From positions 800,501 to 864,500 of the forward strand of contig NZ_CP018061.1 in NCBI RefSeq assembly GCF_002813755.1: a DNA stretch of 64,000 nt, given 5' to 3'. A program made the translations under genes and the position numbers. Positions 1 to 9,892 of this stretch are shown here, piece after piece. Numbering within the stretch: the first letter of the stretch is position 1; each line of letters starts with the position of its first letter. Source of the DNA: Enterococcus mundtii (GTDB taxonomy: Bacteria; Bacillota; Bacilli; Lactobacillales; Enterococcaceae). The notes below the pieces were generated by a model. That model saw only the letters and a list, made by a program, of their open reading frames with translations. It had not been told where the DNA came from and made no database searches.

Positions 1-2
1 AC

Positions 3-1577
3 AATCCAGAATTAAAACAGCAAGTGGACAATCGACGCACATTTGCGATCATTTCCCATCCGGATGCGGGGAAAACAACGATCACCGAACAACTGCTTTT
101 ATTCGGTGGTGCGATTCGCCAAGCAGGAACGGTCAAAGGGAAGAAAACAGGTAATTTTGCAAAATCTGACTGGATGGAAATCGAAAAACAACGTGGGATT
201 TCTGTTACTAGTTCCGTGATGCAATTTGATTATCACGGTAAAAGAGTCAATATTCTAGACACACCTGGGCATGAAGATTTCTCAGAAGATACGTATCGTA
301 CGTTGATGGCTGTCGATAGTGCAGTCATGGTCATAGATAGTGCAAAAGGGATCGAGGCACAAACCAAAAAACTTTTCCAAGTAGTTAAAAGAAGAGGTAT
401 CCCTATTTTCACTTTCATCAATAAGTTGGACCGAGATGGTCGAGAACCGCTTGATCTATTAGAAGAATTAGAAGAGTTATTAGATATCGAATCTTGCCCA
501 ATGAATTGGCCAATTGGTATGGGTAAAGGATTGGAAGGATTATACGATATCCATCATAACCGAGTAGAATTCTATCGCCCTGAGAATTATCAAGATGAAC
601 GCTTAGCTCAATTAGATGAAGAGGGCCACTTGCCAGAAAATCATCCCCTAAGAAATAATTCATTGTACGAGCAAGTATTAGAAGAAGTAGAGCTGTTAAA
701 AGAAGCCGGGGATTCCTTTAATGAAGAAAAAATTGCACGAGGAGAGCAGACGCCAGTATTTTTTGGTTCAGCTTTGACTAATTTCGGTGTTCAGACGTTT
801 TTAGAAACATTCGTTGATTTGGCGCCATCTCCTTACGGACACAAAACCCGTGAAGATCAAGTAGTCAGCCCGTATGAACAAGAGTTTTCTGGTTTCGTCT
901 TTAAGATCCAAGCCAATATGAATCCAGCTCACCGAGATCGTATTGCATTTGTACGGATTTGCTCAGGGACTTTTGAACGTGGAATGGACGTTTCATTGGA
1001 ACGGACGAACAAAAAATTGAAATTGAGTAATGTCACGCAGTTTATGGCAGATGCCAGAGAAAACGTTGAAAATGCTGTAGCAGGAGATATCATTGGTGTA
1101 TATGATACCGGAAATTATCAAATCGGCGACACATTATATGAAGGAAAACTAAAAGTAGCTTATGAAGAATTACCTTCATTTACGCCTGAGCTTTTCATGA
1201 AAGTAACGGCTAAAAATGTGATGAAACAAAAATCATTCCACAAAGGAATCAATCAATTGGTACAAGAAGGTGCCATCCAATTATATAAAACCTATGTGAC
1301 TGAAGAATACATCATCGGGGCTGTTGGACAATTGCAATTTGAAGTTTTCCAATATCGGATGTTGAATGAGTACAATGCAGAAGTGATCATGTCGCCAATG
1401 GGTAACAAGATTGCTCGTTGGATCGAGCCAGAAGATCTGGATGAGAAAATGAGTTCGAGTCGTAATATCTTAGCGAGAGATCGCTTTGATCAACCGCTAT
1501 TCTTATTTGAGAACCAGTTTGCAGAGCGTTGGTTTGCTGACAAGTATCCAAACGTAAAATTAAAAAGTTTGATGTAA
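3..1577 (+). CDS. prfC: Peptide chain release factor 3 (5' end outside the window)
   Basis: RF3 is a cytoplasmic translational GTPase that recycles RF1/RF2 from terminated ribosomes. The reading frame is open from the first bases, so the true start lies upstream; a GTG at 24 is internal, because the codons before it still read like the family N-terminus. Visible G-domain motifs are the P-loop HPDAGKTT, switch [10 protein letters not shown] and NKLD. EF-G-like domains II and III follow (for example [10 protein letters not shown] and [12 protein letters not shown]). The length is close to the usual 520-530 residues, so only a few residues are missing. A strong terminator follows directly, so the gene is probably last in its transcript. 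Confidence 0.96.
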   Translation, partial: NPELKQQVDNRRTFAIISHPDAGKTTITEQLLLFGGAIRQAGTVKGKKTGNFAKSDWMEIEKQRGISVTSSVMQFDYHGKRVNILDTPGHEDFSEDTYRTLMAVDSAVMVIDSAKGIEAQTKKLFQVVKRRGIPIFTFINKLDRDGREPLDLLEELEELLDIESCPMNWPIGMGKGLEGLYDIHHNRVEFYRPENYQDERLAQLDEEGHLPENHPLRNNSLYEQVLEEVELLKEAGDSFNEEKIARGEQTPVFFGSALTNFGVQTFLETFVDLAPSPYGHKTREDQVVSPYEQEFSGFVFKIQANMNPAHRDRIAFVRICSGTFERGMDVSLERTNKKLKLSNVTQFMADARENVENAVAGDIIGVYDTGNYQIGDTLYEGKLKVAYEELPSFTPELFMKVTAKNVMKQKSFHKGINQLVQEGAIQLYKTYVTEEYIIGAVGQLQFEVFQYRMLNEYNAEVIMSPMGNKIARWIEPEDLDEKMSSSRNILARDRFDQPLFLFENQFAERWFADKYPNVKLKSLM

Positions 1578-1651
1578 TCAGTGATTCTCGTTACTTGTCA
1601 GTTGCTTTATTTTTAACATAAAGCTTAAAAATATTCATTTAGCATATAAAA

Positions 1652-1712
1652 AAAACAAACACACGGCGATTCATGTTTTCAGTGAATTGTCGTGTGTTTG
1701 TTTTGGATTTTA
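1652..1712 (+). terminator. Intrinsic terminator after prfC
   Basis: A 22-bp nearly perfect inverted repeat (arms 1652-1673 and 1683-1704, allowing G-U pairs) is followed by T-rich sequence. It lies 75 bp past the prfC stop. Confidence 0.85.
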
Positions 1713-1819
1713 ACGTTTTTTTGGTTATTTTGAAAAAATCAATTATAATCAAATAAAAAAATAGATTAGAATATTTTTGCGTATGTATATATAAAATAAG
1801 CAAAGAAAGTAGGGAACAA

Positions 1820-2041
1820 ATGGAAACAGAAATCGAAAAAAAACAGCGTATTGAAAGAAAAAAAGCAAAAATGCGTCGAGTATGTCAAATGTTGGATATT
1901 GAGAACTGGGAAAAAAATGAACGGATCGTCAAAGAAATCCGCTCGATCATCCAAGCGGATCGACCTGTAAAGGGGAGGGAAGTTGGAAATAGGAAAAAGA
2001 AAAAAAGGGAATGCCAAGTGCCGTCGACAAAACCCTTTTGA
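1820..2041 (+). CDS. Small basic hypothetical protein
   Basis: This 73-residue, Lys/Arg/Glu-rich ORF starts at ATG 1820, preceded by a GTAGGGAA ribosome-binding-like stretch. It has no signal peptide or membrane segment. The N-terminal half looks helical (charged pattern METEIEKKQRIERKKAK) and contains MLDIENW. It lies alone between the prfC terminator and the convergent DUF1827 gene, with only 21 bp to the latter's stop. I do not recognise a family. The antisense ORF over the same stretch is low-complexity and looks like a shadow. It may be a genuine small protein, but it could also be spurious. Confidence 0.5.
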   Translation: METEIEKKQRIERKKAKMRRVCQMLDIENWEKNERIVKEIRSIIQADRPVKGREVGNRKKKKRECQVPSTKPF

Positions 2042-2062
2042 TTCATGATTTAGTTTTTATAT

Positions 2063-2383
2063 CTACATAGCAATTGGTGCATCTAAATTTCTTTTTGGAA
2101 TAGAGATTTCTACTAATCCCGGTAACTCGATCACTTGGATGTCTTCAGGATGGTACTCAGCGTCATGGATTTTTTTTAAGAAGTAGTGTTGGATTTCTTC
2201 AATTTCCTTTGGTTGGATATTGCGATTTTCATTCATCAGAACGATTTCGTTGTGCTCAGGAGCTTCTGTATAAATAACGGTTGTATTTCCTGCGGTATAC
2301 ACCTTGACCATATGTGCATCTGTATTTTCCAACTGATTCAAAACTAATCGTGAATGGCTGTTTGTTACATTAACTAGTTTCAT
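2063..2383 (-). CDS. DUF1827 family protein
   Basis: A 106-residue cytoplasmic protein beginning MKLVNVTNSHSRLV, a sequence typical of the DUF1827 family found in Lactobacillales next to clpE. The function is unknown. I choose ATG at 2383 over the in-frame GTG at 2392, because AGAGG lies 8 nt upstream of the ATG and overlaps the GTG. A TATAAT-like -10 (2426-2431, minus strand) lies about 43 bp upstream. The gene is separated from clpE, on the same strand upstream, by the clpE terminator, so it is probably transcribed on its own. Confidence 0.85.
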   Translation of the reverse strand: MKLVNVTNSHSRLVLNQLENTDAHMVKVYTAGNTTVIYTEAPEHNEIVLMNENRNIQPKEIEEIQHYFLKKIHDAEYHPEDIQVIELPGLVEISIPKRNLDAPIAM

Positions 2384-2513
2384 GGCGCTCACCTCTCTTA
2401 TGTATTTAAGAAATAACTTACATTAATTATAATTTTTTTTTAGTAAAATGAACAGCATTTTGTCTTCTTAAATTTGAATGGAAGAGAAAAAATCGTTACT
2501 TTCTTTTCCAAAA

Positions 2514-2549
2514 ATAAAAACAAAAGCGGAGAGTGGCAAACTCTCCGCT
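2514..2549 (-). terminator. Intrinsic terminator of clpE
   Basis: Arms AGCGGAGAGT (2525-2534) and ACTCTCCGCT (2540-2549) form a 10-bp GC-rich stem. On the minus strand it runs into a T-rich tail (2514-2524). It lies 28 bp past the clpE stop. Confidence 0.88.
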
Positions 2550-2577
2550 CGATTTTTACTACCATTCCAATATGGAA

Positions 2578-4815
2578 TTACTCTGTCGATTCGTTGTTTG
2601 CTTCTTTGACTAAACGTTCAGGTTTAGACGTAATGACGATTTTGTCGTCTTTATCTAATTTTGCTTTAAGATCTGAGATCGTTGGATGATCAAGATAGAA
2701 TTCGGCAATGCCGTCTTCAATTTGTTCTTGGATCGTCCGACGTAATGGTCGGGCACCCATTGCTGGATCGTAACCAAGATCAACCAGCTTTTCTTTGACA
2801 TTCGTAGGAACGTCCACATGTAATTGTTGAGCCGCCAACAATTGGTTGACATCATCAAGCATGAGAGTAACGATCGTCATCAAGTTTTCTTTTGATAAAG
2901 CACTGAACTCGATGATTCCATCAAAACGATTCAAGAATTCTGGTGTGAAATAGTTATTCAATTGATTCAAGACAGAACGAGTCACACCTTCACGAGCAGC
3001 ACCAAAGCCAACATTGGCTTCTACTTTTCCAGTTCCTGCATTACTTGTCATGATGATGATTGTATCTTTGAAGCTGACTGTACGACCTTGCGCATCGGTT
3101 AAACGTCCATCATCTAAGATTTGTAGGAACATGTGTAAGACATCTGGATGTGCTTTTTCTACTTCATCAAGCAAAACCAAACTATACGGATTTCTACGTA
3201 CTTTTTCAGTCAATTGACCAGCTTCTTCATAGCCGACATAGCCTGGAGGAGAACCAATCAATTTTGCGACACTGTGTTTTTCCATGTATTCTGACATATC
3301 GAAACGAATCATTGACTCTTCAGATCCAAATAATTCGTAGGCTAGTTGCTTCGCTAATTCTGTCTTACCAACACCAGTAGGACCAACAAATAAGAAAGAA
3401 CCAATTGGACGGTTTTTCTTACTTAAGCCAACTCGATTACGACGAATGGCTTTGGCTACCCGATCAACCGCATTATCTTGCCCAATCACATGTTTTTTCA
3501 AGTCGTCTGCTAAGTTTTTCAATTGGGTTTGTTCTTTTTCTTTTAATTCACCAACAGGGATGCCTGTACGCTGTTCAACGATTTTTTCCATGTCTTTCTC
3601 AGAGATCACTGGGATTTCTTCTTCTGAAAGTTGACGTTCTTGCATTTTTTTCAATTTATTGATTTGATCGCGATAATAAGCTGCTTTTTCGAAATCTTCT
3701 TCTTTAGAAGCCAACAACTTTTGTTCTTCCGCTTCTTCTAATTTCTTTTCGATCATTTTTGGATCAACGATTTGGATCGTCAAGTTTTTCTTAGATCCTG
3801 TTTCATCCAGTAAATCAATGGCTTTATCCGGTAAAAAGCGATCTTGGATATAACGATTGGACAATCTAGCCGCAGCTTCGATCGCAGCATCTGTATATTT
3901 GACGTGATGGTAGTCTTCATAGCGCTTTTGCAATCCTTGTAAAATACTGATTGTTTCATCTACAGAAGGTTCATCGACACGAACAGGTTGCATCCGGCGC
4001 TCTAACGCAGCATCTTTTTCAATGATTCGGTATTCATTCAATGTTGTTGCCCCAACCATTTGTAATTCGCCACGAGCTAACGCGGGTTTTAATATATTTC
4101 CGGCATCCATGTTACCATCACCAGCTGAACCAGCCCCAACGATTTCATGAACTTCATCTATAAATAAAATGACATTTTCTGCTTGTCTGATTTCTTCAAT
4201 CAGTTTTTGCATCCGTTCTTCAAATTGTCCTCTGATTCCTGTGCCTTGGACAAGTGAAACAACATCTAAACGAATTACTTCTTTATCTAGTAATTTTTGT
4301 GGAACATCGCCATCAACGATTTTTTGAGCGAGTCCTTCAACCACAGCCGTTTTACCGACACCTGGTTCCCCGATCAATACAGGGTTGTTCTTTGTACGGC
4401 GATTCAAGATTTCGATCACGCGCTTGATTTCATCATCTCGACCGATGACTGGATCGATTTCACCTTGGCGCGCTTCTTCTGTGATATTGATACCGTATTC
4501 GCCTAAAAGACCATCTGAAGCGGGTCCTTGTGGTGGTTGTCCACCATTGAAGTTGTTGTTCCCACCAAATTGAGTAGGGGGAGTTTGTTCATAATTTCCT
4601 TGTTGTTGCATTTGACGAGACATCGAACGAAACAGATCGTCCAAACTCCCAAAGCCAAATGGATCATTTTGGGCCATACTTGTTAGACCTCCATTTTGCT
4701 GATTTTTGATTTTTTGGTAACAGCTCTGACAATAGTCAAGTTGTGTACGTTGGCCATTGACAGTCGCATACAAGTGAATCGTTGCTTCATTTTTTCCACA
4801 GTTTTGACAAAGCAT
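2578..4815 (-). CDS. clpE: ATP-dependent Clp protease ATP-binding subunit ClpE
   Basis: Class I Hsp100 unfoldase that pairs with ClpP and helps clear CtsR after heat stress. The 745 residues show an N-terminal zinc finger (CxxC at 3-6 and CQSC about 30 residues on) typical of ClpE. AAA module 1 has Walker A GEPGVGKT and Walker [13 protein letters not shown]-like middle region ([13 protein letters not shown]) precedes AAA module 2, with [10 protein letters not shown] and [11 protein letters not shown] longer frame begins at TTG 4836, but that codon overlaps the ribosome-binding sequence AAAGGA, so ATG 4815, which encodes MLCQNCG, is the start. A CtsR operator and terminator frame the gene as one transcription unit. 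Confidence 0.97.
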   Translation of the reverse strand: MLCQNCGKNEATIHLYATVNGQRTQLDYCQSCYQKIKNQQNGGLTSMAQNDPFGFGSLDDLFRSMSRQMQQQGNYEQTPPTQFGGNNNFNGGQPPQGPASDGLLGEYGINITEEARQGEIDPVIGRDDEIKRVIEILNRRTKNNPVLIGEPGVGKTAVVEGLAQKIVDGDVPQKLLDKEVIRLDVVSLVQGTGIRGQFEERMQKLIEEIRQAENVILFIDEVHEIVGAGSAGDGNMDAGNILKPALARGELQMVGATTLNEYRIIEKDAALERRMQPVRVDEPSVDETISILQGLQKRYEDYHHVKYTDAAIEAAARLSNRYIQDRFLPDKAIDLLDETGSKKNLTIQIVDPKMIEKKLEEAEEQKLLASKEEDFEKAAYYRDQINKLKKMQERQLSEEEIPVISEKDMEKIVEQRTGIPVGELKEKEQTQLKNLADDLKKHVIGQDNAVDRVAKAIRRNRVGLSKKNRPIGSFLFVGPTGVGKTELAKQLAYELFGSEESMIRFDMSEYMEKHSVAKLIGSPPGYVGYEEAGQLTEKVRRNPYSLVLLDEVEKAHPDVLHMFLQILDDGRLTDAQGRTVSFKDTIIIMTSNAGTGKVEANVGFGAAREGVTRSVLNQLNNYFTPEFLNRFDGIIEFSALSKENLMTIVTLMLDDVNQLLAAQQLHVDVPTNVKEKLVDLGYDPAMGARPLRRTIQEQIEDGIAEFYLDHPTISDLKAKLDKDDKIVITSKPERLVKEANNESTE

Positions 4816-4925
4816 AAAACATTCACGTCCTTTCAAACATTGGTCATTAAGTCTATTTTACATCGCGCCTATCTTTGGGTAAAAGAATAACACTCGATTA
4901 ACAAACCTTATAAAAGTCATGCCTT

Positions 4926-4980
4926 GTTGACCATTACTGACCATTTAATTTTATTATACTAATTTTTTGAATAGACGCAA
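4926..4980 (-). promoter_or_regulatory. clpE promoter with CtsR operator
   Basis: On the minus strand, -35 TTGCGT (4975-4980) and -10 TATAAT (4953-4958) are 16 bp apart. Just downstream lie heptads GGTCAGT and GGTCAAC separated by 3 bp (4926-4942), matching the CtsR direct-repeat consensus GGTCAAA-N3-GGTCAAA. The position over the transcription start fits repression by CtsR. Confidence 0.85.
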
Positions 4981-5359
4981 GCAATTGATTCTTTTGTTCA
5001 GGCAATGTGACAAAACATTTGGGTACGAGTCTCAAGTTGTCGTCGAATCTGTAGGGGAATATAGCTAAAATCTCATGAATGGTTCAACCACTCGACAATC
5101 ACTGAGGGGCGAGACGGTTTATTAGATATAAAAAAACATGGAATTTATTAAAACAGGAATAATCGTAACTACACATGAAACAGTTCTACAGAATAGTTTA
5201 CTGGATTTTCTCTCAATTTAAATGAAAACTGTTGTATCTAAGGAAAAAAAATGGTAATCTTTACAGATGAAAGGGTTCATCTGATTAGTTCTATCATGGA
5301 TTGCTAAAAAAGAAAACCCTCACATAAAAACAACACTCACTTAAAGGAGACCGATTAAT
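4981..5359 (+). promoter_or_regulatory. ptsHI upstream region with putative promoter and hairpin
   Basis: 379 bp without a gene. A weak promoter candidate is TTGTAT (5232-5237), a 17-bp spacer, and TAATCT (5255-5260). Immediately after it is a perfect 8-bp palindrome with a 4-nt loop (CAGATGAA / TTCATCTG, 5264-5283), near the expected transcript start. Further upstream, TTGTCG/CGACAA and GTCTC/GAGAC form nested imperfect inverted repeats (about 5030-5115). I see no clear cre box. The promoter assignment is tentative. Confidence 0.4.
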
Positions 5360-5626
5360 ATGGAAAAGAAAGAATTTCACGTAGTAGCAGAAACTGGGAT
5401 CCACGCACGTCCAGCTACACTATTAGTACAAACAGCAAGCAAATTTAACTCTGATGTAAACTTAGAGTATAAAGGTAAATCAGTAAACTTAAAATCTATC
5501 ATGGGCGTTATGTCTTTAGGTGTAGGTCAAGGTTCTGACGTTACTATCACTGCTGAAGGTGCTGACGAAGCTGACGCTATGGCAGCTATCGTTGAAACAA
5601 TGAAGAAAGAAGGCTTATCTGAATAA
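5360..5626 (+). CDS. ptsH: Phosphocarrier protein HPr
   Basis: General PTS phosphocarrier of 88 residues in the cytoplasm. It takes phosphate from enzyme I on His15 (GIHARPA, residues 13-19) and passes it to sugar-specific EIIA proteins. Ser46 (LKSIMG) is the site phosphorylated by HPr kinase, which makes HPr a CcpA co-repressor. AAAGGAG lies upstream of the ATG. The stop codon overlaps the ptsI start by one base (TAATG), so the two genes are translationally coupled. The length and both phosphorylation sites are typical. Confidence 0.98.
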   Translation: MEKKEFHVVAETGIHARPATLLVQTASKFNSDVNLEYKGKSVNLKSIMGVMSLGVGQGSDVTITAEGADEADAMAAIVETMKKEGLSE

Positions 5627-7353
5627 TGGTTGAAATGCTAAAAGGGATCGCCGCTAGTGACGGAGTAGCCGTTGCAAAAGCTTACCTGCTAGTTCAACCG
5701 GATTTATCATTCAGTAAGACGACAGTTGAGGATACTTCAGCTGAAGAAGCTCGCTTAGATGATGCTTTAGCAAAATCAACTGAAGAATTACAACAAATTC
5801 GTGAAAAAGCAGCGCAAAGCTTAGGTGAAGCAGAAGCGCAAGTATTTGACGCACATTTAATGGTTCTTTCAGATCCTGAAATGATAGGTCAAATCAAACA
5901 AAACATCAAAGATAACAGTGTAAATGCTGAATCAGCTCTTAAAGAAGTAACGGATATGTATATCGGTATGTTCGAAGCAATGGAAGATAATGCTTACATG
6001 CAAGAACGTGCAGCAGATATTCGTGACGTTGCAAAACGTATTTTAGCACATCTTCTAGGTGTGACTTTACCAAACCCTTCAATGATCAATGAAGAAGTTG
6101 TTGTCGTGGCGCATGATTTGACGCCAAGTGACACTGCTCAATTAGATCGTAACTTCGTAAAAGCTTTTGTAACAGATATCGGTGGACGTACATCGCATTC
6201 TGCAATCATGGCTCGTTCTCTTGAAATTCCAGCAATCGTTGGAACAAAAGAAATCACTGCGAAGGTAAAAGAAGGCGTAATGTTAGCTGTTAATGGGATC
6301 GAAGGCGATGTAGTCATTGAGCCAACAGCAGAACAAAAAGCCGAATTTGAAAAAATCGGTGCAGATTATGCTGCACAAAAAGCAGAATGGGAAAAACTGA
6401 AACATGCTGAGACAGTGACTGCCGATGGCAAACACTTTGAATTAGCAGCCAACATTGGTACACCTAAAGATTTAGTTGGTGTACACAACAATGGTGGTGA
6501 AGCAGTTGGACTTTATCGTACTGAATTCCTTTATATGGATTCACCAGACTTTCCTACTGAAGAAGACCAATACGTTGCTTACAAAGCAGTATTGGAAGGA
6601 ATGGAAGGAAAACCTGTCGTTGTTCGTACAATGGATATCGGTGGAGATAAAGAATTACCATACTTGCAATTGCCGCATGAAATGAATCCTTTCTTAGGAT
6701 ACCGTGCATTACGTATCAGCTTGTCAGAACAAGGGGACGATATGTTCCGTACGCAAATGCGTGCGTTATTACGTGCCTCTGTACATGGAAACTTGCGTAT
6801 CATGTTCCCAATGGTTGCTACACTAAAAGAATTCCGTGGTGCAAAAGCAATCTTTGAAGAAGAAAAACAAAAATTAGTAAATGAAGGCATTGAAGTCTCT
6901 GATTCGATCCAAGTAGGGATCATGATCGAGATTCCAGCTGCAGCCGTTATTGCGGATAAATTTGCTAAAGAAGTAGACTTCTTCTCAGTAGGAACAAACG
7001 ACTTGATCCAATACACAATGGCAGCTGACCGTATGAACGAACGTGTTTCATACTTGTACCAACCATACAACCCATCAATTCTACGTTTGATCAAAAACGT
7101 CATTGATGCAGCACATGCTGAAGGTAAATGGGCTGGTATGTGTGGAGAAATGGCCGGCGATCAAATGGCTGTTCCTTTACTAGTAGGTATGGGATTAGAT
7201 GAGTTCTCAATGAGTGCAACATCGATCTTAAAAACACGTAGCTTGATGAAACGTTTAGATACAAGCAAAATGGCGGAACTAGCGGATCGTGCCCTAAATG
7301 AGTGCGATACAATGGAAGAAGTCGTAGAACTTGTCAATGAATATCTAGCTTGA
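5626..7353 (+). CDS. ptsI: PTS enzyme I (phosphoenolpyruvate-protein phosphotransferase)
   Basis: The 575-residue enzyme moves phosphate from phosphoenolpyruvate to HPr, feeding all PTS sugar uptake. The sequence shows the phosphohistidine loop [13 protein letters not shown] (near residue 190), the PEP-binding barrel with IMFPMVATL, and the active-site Cys region GMCGEMAGD. The start overlaps the ptsH stop by one base. A good terminator follows 7 bp after the stop. Length and domain order (EI-N, phosphohistidine domain, TIM barrel) are normal. Confidence 0.98.
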   Translation: MVEMLKGIAASDGVAVAKAYLLVQPDLSFSKTTVEDTSAEEARLDDALAKSTEELQQIREKAAQSLGEAEAQVFDAHLMVLSDPEMIGQIKQNIKDNSVNAESALKEVTDMYIGMFEAMEDNAYMQERAADIRDVAKRILAHLLGVTLPNPSMINEEVVVVAHDLTPSDTAQLDRNFVKAFVTDIGGRTSHSAIMARSLEIPAIVGTKEITAKVKEGVMLAVNGIEGDVVIEPTAEQKAEFEKIGADYAAQKAEWEKLKHAETVTADGKHFELAANIGTPKDLVGVHNNGGEAVGLYRTEFLYMDSPDFPTEEDQYVAYKAVLEGMEGKPVVVRTMDIGGDKELPYLQLPHEMNPFLGYRALRISLSEQGDDMFRTQMRALLRASVHGNLRIMFPMVATLKEFRGAKAIFEEEKQKLVNEGIEVSDSIQVGIMIEIPAAAVIADKFAKEVDFFSVGTNDLIQYTMAADRMNERVSYLYQPYNPSILRLIKNVIDAAHAEGKWAGMCGEMAGDQMAVPLLVGMGLDEFSMSATSILKTRSLMKRLDTSKMAELADRALNECDTMEEVVELVNEYLA

Positions 7354-7360
7354 TTTTCAG

Positions 7361-7396
7361 AACAGGCACAGTATTTTGCTGTGCCTGTTTTTTTGT
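7361..7396 (+). terminator. Intrinsic terminator of ptsHI
   Basis: AACAGGCACAG (7361-7371) pairs perfectly with CTGTGCCTGTT (7379-7389), followed by a run of eight T. Confidence 0.93.
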
Positions 7397-7464
7397 CTTC
7401 TTGCAATAATAAATAAAATTCCGTTCCAACTTACAAGTTTGTTGGGAAAAAATCGGACTTAAGG

Positions 7465-7495
7465 TTGAGTGACAGCTTTCACGCTGTGTTATAAT
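7465..7495 (+). promoter_or_regulatory. Promoter of bgsA-bgsB
   Basis: An extended -10 (TGTTATAAT, with TATAAT at 7490-7495) lies 22 bp before the bgsA start. A -35-like TTGAGT (7465-7470) is 19 bp upstream, slightly far; the TG extension may compensate. Confidence 0.6.
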
Positions 7496-7517
7496 ATAAG
7501 AGTGAGGGGGAACGTAG

Positions 7518-8558
7518 ATGAAGGTATTATTATATTTTGAAAGTGAGAAGATACTTTCTAAGTCCGGCATTGGTCGTGCACTTGATCACCAAAAGCGTGC
7601 GCTTAAAGATGTAGGGATCTCCTATACTTTAGATAGTAAAGAAGACTATGATATTTTGCACATCAATACATATGGTATCAATAGTCACAACATGGTCAAC
7701 AAAGCGCGTAGAAACGGTAAAAAAATTATTTATCATGCGCATTCAACGGAGGAGGATTTTCGTAATTCCTTTATCGGTTCGAATCAATTAGCACCATTTG
7801 TAAAAAAATATTTAGTCGGGTTGTATGAAAAGGCAGATTACTTGATTACACCAACTCCATATTCAAAAAAATTGTTACAAAGTTATGGCATCGATTTACC
7901 TATTCAATCGATTTCCAATGGGATCGATTTGGAAAAATACCAACCAGACCCTGTCAAAGAACAAAAATTCAGGGAGTACTTCAATCTTTCACCTGATCAA
8001 AAAGTGATTATTTGTGTAGGACTGTTCTTTGAAAGAAAAGGAATCATTGATTTTGTTGAAATAGCCAAACAATTACCAGAATATACATTCATCTGGTTTG
8101 GTCATGTGCCGATGTACTCGATCCCAAGTAATATCCGAAAAATCGTGAAAGAAGATCATCCCGATAATGTCATTTTTCCAGGCTATATTCGAGGAGAAAT
8201 CATCGAAGGAGCTTACTCAGGAGCAGATCTGTTCTTTTTCCCTTCTTATGAAGAAACGGAAGGTATTGTGGTACTGGAAGCTTTAGCAAGTAAACAAAAT
8301 GTGTTAGTACGTGATATTCCAGTCTATGATGGCTGGCTAGAAGACCAAAAAAATTGTTATATGGGGCGAAACAATGAAGAGTTTTCAAAACTCATTCAAA
8401 AAATCATTCAACATGAAGTACCTAGTTTAGTTGAATCTGGCTATCAAACGGCTGAAGAACGAAGTATCAAAAGAATTGGTCAACAACTTCAATCCGTTTA
8501 TCAACAAGTGCTAAAGGCATCCGATTCTTCAGATGAACAAATGCAAGAATCAAAATAA
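7518..8558 (+). CDS. bgsA: GT4 glycosyltransferase, diglucosyl-diacylglycerol synthase BgsA
   Basis: A membrane-associated GT4 transferase of 346 residues. In E. faecalis BgsA adds the second glucose to monoglucosyl-diacylglycerol, giving the glycolipid anchor of lipoteichoic acid. The sequence shows the nucleotide-sugar domain with the E-x7-E-type motif EETEGIVVLEAL (near 240-251) and the core ISNGIDLEKYQP. No signal peptide or membrane helix is visible, as expected for a peripheral protein. AGTGAGGGGG precedes the ATG. It is followed after 23 bp by bgsB, the usual pair order in enterococci. The symbol rests on this context and length. Confidence 0.85.
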   Translation: MKVLLYFESEKILSKSGIGRALDHQKRALKDVGISYTLDSKEDYDILHINTYGINSHNMVNKARRNGKKIIYHAHSTEEDFRNSFIGSNQLAPFVKKYLVGLYEKADYLITPTPYSKKLLQSYGIDLPIQSISNGIDLEKYQPDPVKEQKFREYFNLSPDQKVIICVGLFFERKGIIDFVEIAKQLPEYTFIWFGHVPMYSIPSNIRKIVKEDHPDNVIFPGYIRGEIIEGAYSGADLFFFPSYEETEGIVVLEALASKQNVLVRDIPVYDGWLEDQKNCYMGRNNEEFSKLIQKIIQHEVPSLVESGYQTAEERSIKRIGQQLQSVYQQVLKASDSSDEQMQESK

Positions 8559-8581
8559 AGGTAGTTTGGAGGCGAAAAAAG

Positions 8582-9805
8582 ATGAAAATCGGCTTTTTTA
8601 CCGATACCTATTTTCCACAGGTAAGTGGTGTAGCTACATCGATCAAGACATTAAAAGAAGAACTCGAAAAAATGGGACATGACGTATATATATTTACGAC
8701 AACAGATCCCAATGCAGACAAGTTAGAAAAAGATGTGATTCGTATGCCAAGTGTTCCTTTTGTATCATTCAAAGAACGTCGAGTAGTGGTACGAGGAATG
8801 TGGTACGCCTATTTAGTGGCAAAAGAATTAGAGTTAGATCTTATCCATACTCACACTGAGTTTGGAGCGGGGGTTCTTGGCAAGATGGTCGCAAAAAAAT
8901 TAAAAATCCCATCGATTCATACGTATCACACGATGTATGAAGATTACCTGCATTATATTGCAAAAGGGAAAGTGATTCGACAATCCCATGTCAAATACTT
9001 ATCTCGTCTATTTGTGAACCATACGACAGGTGTGGTTTGCCCAAGTGAGCGTGTGATCGAGACATTGCGAAGCTATGGAGTGACAGCGCCATTACGAGTG
9101 ATACCAACAGGGATCGATATCGAAAAATTTAAACGTCCAGAAATCACACAAGAACAAATCAATGAATTACGTACCTCATTAGGAGTAAAAGAAAACGGCT
9201 TGATGATTTTATCTTTAAGTCGAATCTCTTATGAAAAAAATATCCAAGCGTTGATCCAAGGGTTTCCAGAAGTCATCAAACACTATCCAGATGCACGACT
9301 AATCATAGTCGGAAATGGGCCTTATGTTGAGCAACTAAAAGAACTGATCACGTCGCTGGATTTAGCTGATGTGGTTCAATTTACTGGAGAAGTCGATAAC
9401 AATGACGTCGCATTCTATTATCGGGCGGCTGATTATTTTGTGTGTGCTTCGACATCGGAAACACAAGGATTGACGTATACAGAAGCAATGGCAGCTGGTA
9501 CACCATGTGTAGTTGAAGGAAATGATTATTTGAATCGTTTATTTGATCATGCTTCCCTTGGCCGAACATTTGAACGAGATGAAGACTTTGCACCTGCACT
9601 TATTGATTATATTGAAAGCAAAGTTGAAAAAAATCCAGAAGTGTTTGAAAAGAAACTTTACGAGATCTCTGCTACTCATTTTGGTCAATCAATGATCGAA
9701 TTTTATGAAGATATGCTTGTGTATTACAAAGAAGAGATGCGTAAAAAAGAAGAAGAAGCATCCATTGAGCGGATTAAAATTAAATTAAATTCTTTCAAAA
9801 AATAA
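8582..9805 (+). CDS. bgsB: GT4 glycosyltransferase, monoglucosyl-diacylglycerol synthase BgsB
   Basis: The 407-residue 1,2-diacylglycerol 3-glucosyltransferase makes the monoglucolipid that BgsA extends. The N-terminus MKIGFFTDTYFPQVSGVATS and TEFGAGVLG are hallmarks of the family (LafA, alMGS). The donor-site motif SETQGLTYTEAMAAG is present. The basic, amphipathic C-terminal helix (KEEMRKKEEEASIERIKIKL) could hold the enzyme on the membrane (inference). AGGAGG-like TTGGAGGCG lies 8 nt before the ATG. The product is linked to lipoteichoic acid, membrane charge and biofilm phenotypes in E. faecalis. Confidence 0.87.
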   Translation: MKIGFFTDTYFPQVSGVATSIKTLKEELEKMGHDVYIFTTTDPNADKLEKDVIRMPSVPFVSFKERRVVVRGMWYAYLVAKELELDLIHTHTEFGAGVLGKMVAKKLKIPSIHTYHTMYEDYLHYIAKGKVIRQSHVKYLSRLFVNHTTGVVCPSERVIETLRSYGVTAPLRVIPTGIDIEKFKRPEITQEQINELRTSLGVKENGLMILSLSRISYEKNIQALIQGFPEVIKHYPDARLIIVGNGPYVEQLKELITSLDLADVVQFTGEVDNNDVAFYYRAADYFVCASTSETQGLTYTEAMAAGTPCVVEGNDYLNRLFDHASLGRTFERDEDFAPALIDYIESKVEKNPEVFEKKLYEISATHFGQSMIEFYEDMLVYYKEEMRKKEEEASIERIKIKLNSFKK

Positions 9806-9829
9806 AAAAACAGTGAATAATCCTAAAAA

Positions 9830-9879
9830 AATCCTTGTTTCTAGCGTATACTAGCATAGAAACAAGGATTTTATCGTTT
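9830..9879 (+). terminator. Terminator of bgsAB
   Basis: A 14-bp perfect inverted repeat (AATCCTTGTTTCTA, 9830-9843, with TAGAAACAAGGATT, 9857-9870) is followed by a T-rich stretch. It is only 22 bp before the next gene, so it could also act as a leader hairpin. Confidence 0.75.
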
Positions 9880-9892
9880 AGGAGGGCAAAAG

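Noticed and set aside
4816..4836. Seven-residue N-terminal extension of ClpE from TTG
   Set aside because: The TTG overlaps the ribosome-binding sequence, and the zinc-finger start MLCQNCG is the family start.
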